From: Halieaceae bacterium UBA6060
GTDB lineage: Bacteria; Pseudomonadota; Gammaproteobacteria; Pseudomonadales; Halieaceae
Assembly (NCBI GenBank): GCA_002428935.1
Contig: DIYG01000178.1
Span: 1 to 28,301 of the forward strand
DNA length: 28,301 bases
Direction of reading: 5' to 3'
Position 1 is the first letter of the stretch; each line of letters begins with the position of its first letter. The translations under genes and the position numbers were made by a program. The notes beneath the pieces are model-generated. The model did no database searches. It had not been told where the DNA came from and saw only the letters and a list, made by a program, of their open reading frames with translations. Shown here in pieces: positions 24,044-28,301 of this stretch.

Positions 24044-24732
24044 TCGACCAGCCAGCGGTAACCCATGCCGTAGGCAGTTTCGATGGCCGAAAACTCACCG
24101 TCGGACTCGAGGAACTTACGCCGGATACGTTTGATATGAGAGGTGATGGTGCTGTTGTCGAGCACCGTGTTGGCCGCCTCCATAAGCTGCTGGCGGCTTT
24201 TCACATGACCCGGGTGCCGGGCCAGGGCCTCGACTATCCAGTACTCCGTGACCGTTAGGGCAATGCCCTGATTGTGCCAGGAGGCTTGCATGCGAGCCGT
24301 GTCCAAGGTTAGGGCACCACGCTGTAGCGTCTTTGACGCCGGATGGCGGTTTCGGAGGGCTTCCGTACGAGCCAGGAGAGCCGTCACCCGGGCCTGGAGA
24401 TGTCGCAGACTGATGGTCTTGGATAAATAGTCGTCGGCGCCGAGGCGAAAGCCGGACACGATATCGATGTCGTCATCGCGAGCCGTGAGGAACACGATGG
24501 GTACTTCCGCGGAATGGGCTCGGAGCAGGCGGCAAAGCTCGAACCCACCCTCCGTTTCCGTACCCAAGGCGATGTCGATGATTGCGAGGTCGGGGACTTC
24601 TGCGCTGAAAGCCTGTTCCGCCGATGAGCGATCCGCATAGTGACTGACACGAAAGCCTTGCTCCTCGAGGGCGGCACGGTAGTTCGCGGCCAGGGCCAAT
24701 TCATCTTCGACGACGACAATATGCTCGGGCAT
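24040..24732 (-). CDS. pdsR: Response regulator of the proteobacterial dedicated sortase system (PdsR), OmpR type
   Basis: A 230-residue two-component regulator. The receiver domain (1-120) has the acidic pair E9-D10, phospho-acceptor D53 in LAIIDIALG, FLTARDDD with the switch Thr, and the conserved Lys in YLSK. The C-terminal winged-helix domain (about 135-228) has TVTEYWIVEALARHPGHVKSRQQL and SHIKRIRRKF, with the final GMGYRW typical of OmpR/PhoB proteins. It is first in the minus-strand pair with pdsS. It probably activates the divergent VIT/VWA and sortase genes across the 231-bp intergenic region, in which I found no clear sigma70 hexamers or binding repeats. The family assignment rests on the kinase, the substrate protein and the sortase next to it. 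Confidence 0.92.
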   Translation of the reverse strand: MPEHIVVVEDELALAANYRAALEEQGFRVSHYADRSSAEQAFSAEVPDLAIIDIALGTETEGGFELCRLLRAHSAEVPIVFLTARDDDIDIVSGFRLGADDYLSKTISLRHLQARVTALLARTEALRNRHPASKTLQRGALTLDTARMQASWHNQGIALTVTEYWIVEALARHPGHVKSRQQLMEAANTVLDNSTITSHIKRIRRKFLESDGEFSAIETAYGMGYRWLVE

Positions 24733-24963
24733 GTAGCCGCTTCATCCTATCTGCGGGGGGCGTGAAACCCAGGACTCGGGTAGAGGAGCCGACTCTAGCA
24801 GCCCCATGGGATACACGCACCCATCCGCAGGTCATTGCCATATTTCGCCACAATTCATCCGCTTTTCGCCTCTTCGTAGTAGCAGCGCTGCCCGGGAAAT
24901 GGGTTTTCCTGAGTCCATGTTCATGGGCCGATGGAGTTACTGGTGAAGGAGAGGCATAGGGTT

Positions 24964-27132
24964 GTGGTCGACGACCAGATTCGTGCTGTGGGAAGGCGCC
25001 TGGGTCGATGGGTGTTGTCGGTGCTGCTTGGTGTGTCTGCCGGGGTGGTCTTCGCATCGGCGGGAGATCTTACGGCGGGTACGTCGGAGCCTTCAGCTTT
25101 GGGACAGGAGCAGCCCTGGAGTGGAGCCGGTGGGGAAGCATCGGGTCCCCGCCTGGTGTTTCGACATGAGGGGTCGACGGTTACTCAGGCACTGCAATTG
25201 GGCAGTCATTTGGACATCCAGATCGCCGGTTTACTCGCTCAGGCCCGGTTGACGCAGCACTTTATCAATACGGGGTCTGAATGGGCGGAAGCTGAGTATC
25301 TATTCCCTCTGCCCCCCGACGGGGCGGTTACGCAGCTGGAGATTGAGGTTGGTGAACGGATCATCCGCGGTGAAATAAAAGAGCGGGAGGAAGCGCATGC
25401 AGTCTATGACGCGGCGCGCCGGGCGGGAAAGCGCAGCGCGCTGCTGGAGCAACAACGCCCGAACCTGTTCACGACCCGGGTGGCGAACATCCCGCCCGGG
25501 GAAGAGATAATCGTCCATGTAGATCTGGTGTTGCCCGTCCGCTATCGCGACGGAGAGTTCTCCCTGCGATTTCCTACCACGGTTACCGCTCCGTTTATTC
25601 CCGGCTTGCCTCGGCCGTCGGAACAGGAGCGACCCGCACCGGGGGATTCCTGGCTACCGCTGTCGGGATCGGGGTGGTCGTTGCCGACCAGCGTTGTTCC
25701 GGACGCTCCGCTTATCACAGCGCCGCAGACCGTAACGTCGGGAGGGGACCCAGAGCCCGAGAACCCTCTGAGCTTGGCGGTAACCCTGCGTCCCGGAATC
25801 CCTCTGGCCCATGTCGGGGCGAGATACCACGAACTAAACATCGATCGAGTAACCGATGGTTTCGATTTGTCGTTCCCTAACGGTGTCGTTGAAATGGATC
25901 GCGACGTGGTGCTCAGCTGGAAGCCCCAGCGGCGCCATCGACCCCAGGCAGCGGTGTTCCGGGAGCGGTTTGACGGTGAAGAATTTGCCCTGCTTATGCT
26001 GTTACCGCCGGTGGAGGAGTTAGCGTCTTCAGCGCTGCGCCGAGAGCTGTTACTGGTTTTGGATGTCTCTGGTTCCATGCAGGGTGAACCCATTCGCCAG
26101 GCCAAAGCCAGCGTGCTCCACGCGTTAGATACCTTGGGTTCCGATGACTACTTCAACCTCATCGTATTCAACGATCAATATGCAAGCTTGTTTCCTGAGG
26201 CTCAGCCAGCGAAGGCAAGGAGTTTAGAGCAGGCAAGGAGCTTCGTCCGTTCCCTCCGCGCTGGGGGTGGCACGCAGATGCTTCCAGCCTTGTCGGTGGC
26301 TTTGAACGCAGGGGTTTCTGCAGACGAGGAGGGCGACCGGCTGCGGCAGCTTATCTTCGTTACCGATGGTGCTGTTGGGAATGAGCAGCAGCTTCTGAAC
26401 CTCCTCGAGCAGGATCAAAGCGATGCCCGTATCTTTACCGTAGGTATTGGTAGCGCGCCCAATAGCTACTTTATGGAAGCGGCGGCGATAGCCGGTCGCG
26501 GCATCGCTGTTTTCATCGCGCGGCCTGACGAGGTGGCGCCGCGCATGATGGCGCTCTTTGAACGGATCGAGCGTCCACAGATGGCGGGGGTGCAGGTCCA
26601 CTGGTCCGGCGGCGCCGAAGCTTATCCCTTCCCCGTTCCCGATCTGTACGCGGGAGAGCCCGTGTTGCAGGTCGCAAAATTGGATGAAGTTGTCGCAGGC
26701 GCATCGATCACGGTCCAGGGGCGCCAGGGAGACCGGGCCTGGGAGCAGCATTTGACGTTACCAGAGGCCACCGATAGCGCTGGAGTCGCCAGTCACTGGG
26801 CGCGACAAAAGCTGGCAGCTATTTTGAGGGATGGCCGTAGGGGGCAAGCCCGTGAAGAAGTTCGCGCCAAGGCGTTGCCTCTGGCCCTACGCTTCTCCTT
26901 GGCCTCGCCGTTCACCAGTTTCGTCGCTGTAGAAGAGGTGCCCCAAAGACCGTTGGAAGCAACGCCACAAAGGGAAAAGCTACCCAACGTTGTACCGCAA
27001 GGACAGAGTCCCCAACGATTTGCCTTGGCTCAAGGTGCTACCGAAGGTCCTTTCAAGGTGCTACTGGCGACTCTACTGGCGTGTAGCGCCTTGGTTCTTC
27101 GCTTCCTTCATCGAGGTGCCTTATGGATTTGA
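24964..27132 (+). CDS. VIT and VWA domain surface protein, sortase target of the dedicated system
   Basis: A 722-residue exported protein. An N-terminal signal (LGRWVLSVLLGVSAGVVFASA) precedes a vault/inter-alpha-trypsin-inhibitor (VIT) domain (about 50-190, QHFINTGSEWAEAEYLFPLPP and IKEREEAHAVYDAARRAG). A von Willebrand A domain follows, with MIDAS motif DVSGSM at 367-372 and FVTDGAVGN. The C-terminus has a hydrophobic helix (VLLATLLACSALVL) and a basic tail (RFLHR), a sortase sorting signal in shape. The recognition motif is odd: LAQGAT (688-693) directly before the helix, and LPNVV at 673-677. I prefer the GTG at 24964, behind AAGGAGAGG; an ATG at 24931 would add 11 residues but lacks a ribosome-binding site. 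The 3' end overlaps the sortase gene by 10 bases. Matches the marine proteobacterial sortase target family. The ligand is unknown. Confidence 0.9.
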   Translation: MVDDQIRAVGRRLGRWVLSVLLGVSAGVVFASAGDLTAGTSEPSALGQEQPWSGAGGEASGPRLVFRHEGSTVTQALQLGSHLDIQIAGLLAQARLTQHFINTGSEWAEAEYLFPLPPDGAVTQLEIEVGERIIRGEIKEREEAHAVYDAARRAGKRSALLEQQRPNLFTTRVANIPPGEEIIVHVDLVLPVRYRDGEFSLRFPTTVTAPFIPGLPRPSEQERPAPGDSWLPLSGSGWSLPTSVVPDAPLITAPQTVTSGGDPEPENPLSLAVTLRPGIPLAHVGARYHELNIDRVTDGFDLSFPNGVVEMDRDVVLSWKPQRRHRPQAAVFRERFDGEEFALLMLLPPVEELASSALRRELLLVLDVSGSMQGEPIRQAKASVLHALDTLGSDDYFNLIVFNDQYASLFPEAQPAKARSLEQARSFVRSLRAGGGTQMLPALSVALNAGVSADEEGDRLRQLIFVTDGAVGNEQQLLNLLEQDQSDARIFTVGIGSAPNSYFMEAAAIAGRGIAVFIARPDEVAPRMMALFERIERPQMAGVQVHWSGGAEAYPFPVPDLYAGEPVLQVAKLDEVVAGASITVQGRQGDRAWEQHLTLPEATDSAGVASHWARQKLAAILRDGRRGQAREEVRAKALPLALRFSLASPFTSFVAVEEVPQRPLEATPQREKLPNVVPQGQSPQRFALAQGATEGPFKVLLATLLACSALVLRFLHRGALWI

Positions 27133-27791
27133 TGGTCCTTAGATCCGGTGGCTCGCTGCTTCCCGCGATGTTGGCCGCTCTCGCCACGGGTTTGCTTCTT
27201 GCAGCGCTTTACCAAATCGCCGGAGCGGCGATGATCTATGGAAAGGCGTGGTTGGCGCCCCATTTGATCGAGCGCGCCTATAAACGCAGCCAGCACAGCG
27301 GTGAAGCCATCAAGCCCTGGCCCTGGGCCGACACCCATCCCGTGGCGCAGCTACGAGTCCCCCGTCTGGGTTTAACCCGCTATATCTTGTCCGGTCAAAG
27401 CGGTCACGCTCTGGCCTTTGCTGCGGGTTTGGCCCCCGACGTGCGCCCCGGGGACCCCGGTCTGGCCATGCTGTCGGGACACCGGGATACGCACTTTCGA
27501 TTTCTCTCTCGCCTGCAAACCGGCGATGAGCTATTTCTCAGTTTCGAGGGCCGGGAGTATCGATATCAGGTGACGGAGCAGGTGGTCGCCGATGCCCGAG
27601 ACGGTCGCATCGACGCCCGGTTGCCGCCCCGGGGGATGTTGCTCGTAACCTGCTATCCCTTTGACGCCGTGGTGCCCGGCGGCCCCCTACGCTACGTGAT
27701 AGTTACGGAGCAGTTAGCTGCGACTGATGGTGGGAACGTCGTGGCCTCCACAACTCCCTCCTCGGGGCTTGTCCGAGGAGCTCCGGGCTAG
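27123..27791 (+). CDS. Class GN sortase (Gram-negative sortase)
   Basis: A 222-residue sortase with an N-terminal membrane helix (about 11-38) and a periplasmic catalytic domain. The catalytic triad is visible: H120 in LSGHRDTHF, C177 in LLVTCYPFD and R190 in GGPLRYVIV; TCYPFDAVVPGGPLRY is typical of the Gram-negative class GN. Sortases cut a C-terminal sorting signal and join the protein to an acceptor amine; the acceptor in Gram-negatives is not well defined. The start ATG at 27123 has GAGGTG shortly upstream. A second ATG at 27132 overlaps the upstream stop as TGATG. Overlap with the VIT/VWA gene implies coupled expression of enzyme and single substrate. The C-terminal ~25 residues are Ser/Thr/Gly-rich and non-catalytic. 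Confidence 0.95.
   Translation: MDLMVLRSGGSLLPAMLAALATGLLLAALYQIAGAAMIYGKAWLAPHLIERAYKRSQHSGEAIKPWPWADTHPVAQLRVPRLGLTRYILSGQSGHALAFAAGLAPDVRPGDPGLAMLSGHRDTHFRFLSRLQTGDELFLSFEGREYRYQVTEQVVADARDGRIDARLPPRGMLLVTCYPFDAVVPGGPLRYVIVTEQLAATDGGNVVASTTPSSGLVRGAPG
27758..27780 (+). other. Perfect 8-bp hairpin inside the 3' end of the sortase gene
   Basis: CTCCTCGG (27758-27765) and CCGAGGAG (27773-27780) pair around a 7-base loop, just before the stop codon. No T-run follows directly. It could protect the mRNA 3' end or act in Rho-dependent termination. Confidence 0.4.
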
Positions 27792-27855
27792 GGCCTTTAG
27801 AGATTCCATGTAGGAAGGAGTTTTCCACCGAAGACGGCTTCTCCCAGGATCTCGC

Positions 27856-27889
27856 CGGCGATGCGGCATCGCGGGAACCTTGGTTTTTT
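27856..27889 (+). terminator. Possible terminator of the sortase operon
   Basis: GCGAT-GCGGC-ATCGC (27858-27872) forms a stem-loop, followed by AACCTTGGTT and a T6 run (27884-27889). The distance from stem to T-run is longer than ideal, and the second dyad has a tight loop. It is nevertheless the only T-run after the sortase gene. Confidence 0.35.
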
Positions 27890-28021
27890 CATGTGGTTTA
27901 TGGAAAATTCCTGGAGAATTCTGCGGTCGTACTCGCGGCCAAACTCGCGTCGATCTAGGCCCTACCACCAAATATCGCGGAAAAGCGGGGCAAATAAGCC
28001 CGTTTTGTGGAAGATTCCTTA

Positions 28022-28265
28022 CAAAACAAAGGCTTTCGGGTTCTCTTGGGCTTGAGAATCGAGAAAATCGGCTTTAAAATCCGCGGGCTCAGAATTCAGC
28101 GCATCCCCTGCCTGCTCGTGGTGGGTGAACAAAGAAGTCGAAGCGAACACAGTGGCCGTGCGGTCGCGGAGTGGTGAGGACCTCGGAACGATGTCCCTGG
28201 AGACATTCGCAGAGGTTCTGACTGACGACGTGGCTCGTCGCGGCCGCGTTGTCTTTGGCGCTTGA
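28022..28265 (+). pseudogene. thrS: Degenerate 3' fragment of threonyl-tRNA synthetase, frameshifted
   Basis: Frame 28022-28129 reads NKGFRVLLGLRIEKIGFKIR...QRIPCLLVVGE; one base later the frame from 28134 continues EVEANTVAVRSRSGEDLGTM...ARRGRVVFGA and stops at TGA 28263-28265. Together they match the C-terminal anticodon-binding domain of ThrRS, where intact proteins have GFRV..DLRNEKIGFKIREH...RIPYLLVVGD.EVE and TVAVR.R.GEDLG. The break sits in AAA (28131-28133), where a two-A reading (GGT GAA CAA GAA) would restore the frame. Conserved NEKIG has become IEKIG and REHT has become RGLR, so it is decaying. The N-terminal ~550 residues are absent; the sortase locus lies upstream. A functional thrS must exist elsewhere. 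No start codon or ribosome-binding site is associated with it. Confidence 0.8.
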
Positions 28266-28279
28266 GTAAGGCGCTTGAG
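28257..28279. repeat. Tandem 13-bp-period repeat at the end of the thrS fragment
   Basis: GGCGCTTGAG occurs at 28257-28266 and again at 28270-28279, separated by TAA. The first copy contains the stop codon of the thrS remnant. The remaining bases to the window end show no recognisable coding sequence. Confidence 0.5.
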
Positions 28280-28301
28280 CCCGGCGTTGACGTCGGACCC
28301 A

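Noticed and set aside
23814..24258. Plus-strand open frames across the pdsS-pdsR junction
   Set aside because: They lie antisense to two well-supported genes with a coupled 4-base overlap and have no domain signatures.
27861..28077. Two overlapping 64-65 residue plus-strand frames after the sortase gene
   Set aside because: No ribosome-binding site or family features; both overlap the thrS remnant, whose reading in a third frame is more convincing.

Overview
The window looks like chromosome from a moderately GC-rich, marine-type gammaproteobacterium. An OM60/NOR5 (Halieaceae)-like lineage is my inference; the sequence does not prove it. Pointers are housekeeping genes of gammaproteobacterial style (uvrB, a CsdA-like DEAD-box helicase, tRNA-Asn, a tas-like reductase), several families typical of marine gammaproteobacteria, and a complete 'proteobacterial dedicated sortase system', which is found mostly in marine Proteobacteria. 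I see no prophage, IS element, CRISPR array or integron.

Layout. 1-3.0 kb: end of a surface-polysaccharide locus (C-terminal part of a WecA/WbpL-type polyprenyl-phosphate sugar-phosphotransferase, then a WbpM/FlaA1-type nucleotide-sugar 4,6-dehydratase). 3.0-5.4 kb: a DHH-type phosphoesterase-like gene tightly coupled to a LysR-type regulator, a perfect inverted repeat, and a small secreted protein with a strong terminator. 5.4-9.7 kb: on the minus strand a small four-helix membrane protein and a Tas-like aldo/keto reductase; divergent from them a TonB-dependent receptor that converges on a glutathione S-transferase, the two stop codons sharing one CTAG. 9.8-11.8 kb: a plus-strand run of an ATP-grasp ligase-like protein, a secreted Tll0287/DUF3365-type haem protein and a DUF1415 protein. 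11.9-15.0 kb: minus-strand small lipoprotein, coiled-coil protein, tRNA-Asn (with recognisable promoter and terminator) and a DEAD-box RNA helicase; uvrB is divergent.

17.2-22.0 kb: a PhoX-like (DUF839) putative phosphatase that is a predicted lipoprotein instead of a Tat substrate, preceded by a plausible Pho box and followed, after a UUCG-loop hairpin, by a membrane-anchored protein with two CxxCH haem-c motifs. This pair is the least familiar module in the window.

22.0-27.8 kb: the dedicated sortase system. The minus-strand response regulator and histidine kinase (pdsR-pdsS, 4-nt overlap) diverge from a VIT/VWA surface protein and a class GN sortase (10-nt overlap). The two-component pair presumably controls display of the single sortase substrate. 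The substrate's C-terminal sorting signal looks degenerate: LAQGAT stands where an LPxT-type motif is expected, and a partial motif LPNVV lies 15 residues earlier. The kinase's periplasmic region contains a segment resembling a CBM9-like beta-sandwich.

27.8-28.3 kb: there is no intact gene, but a decayed 3' fragment of threonyl-tRNA synthetase (thrS) can be read across a one-base insertion. It points to an old duplication or rearrangement at the right edge.
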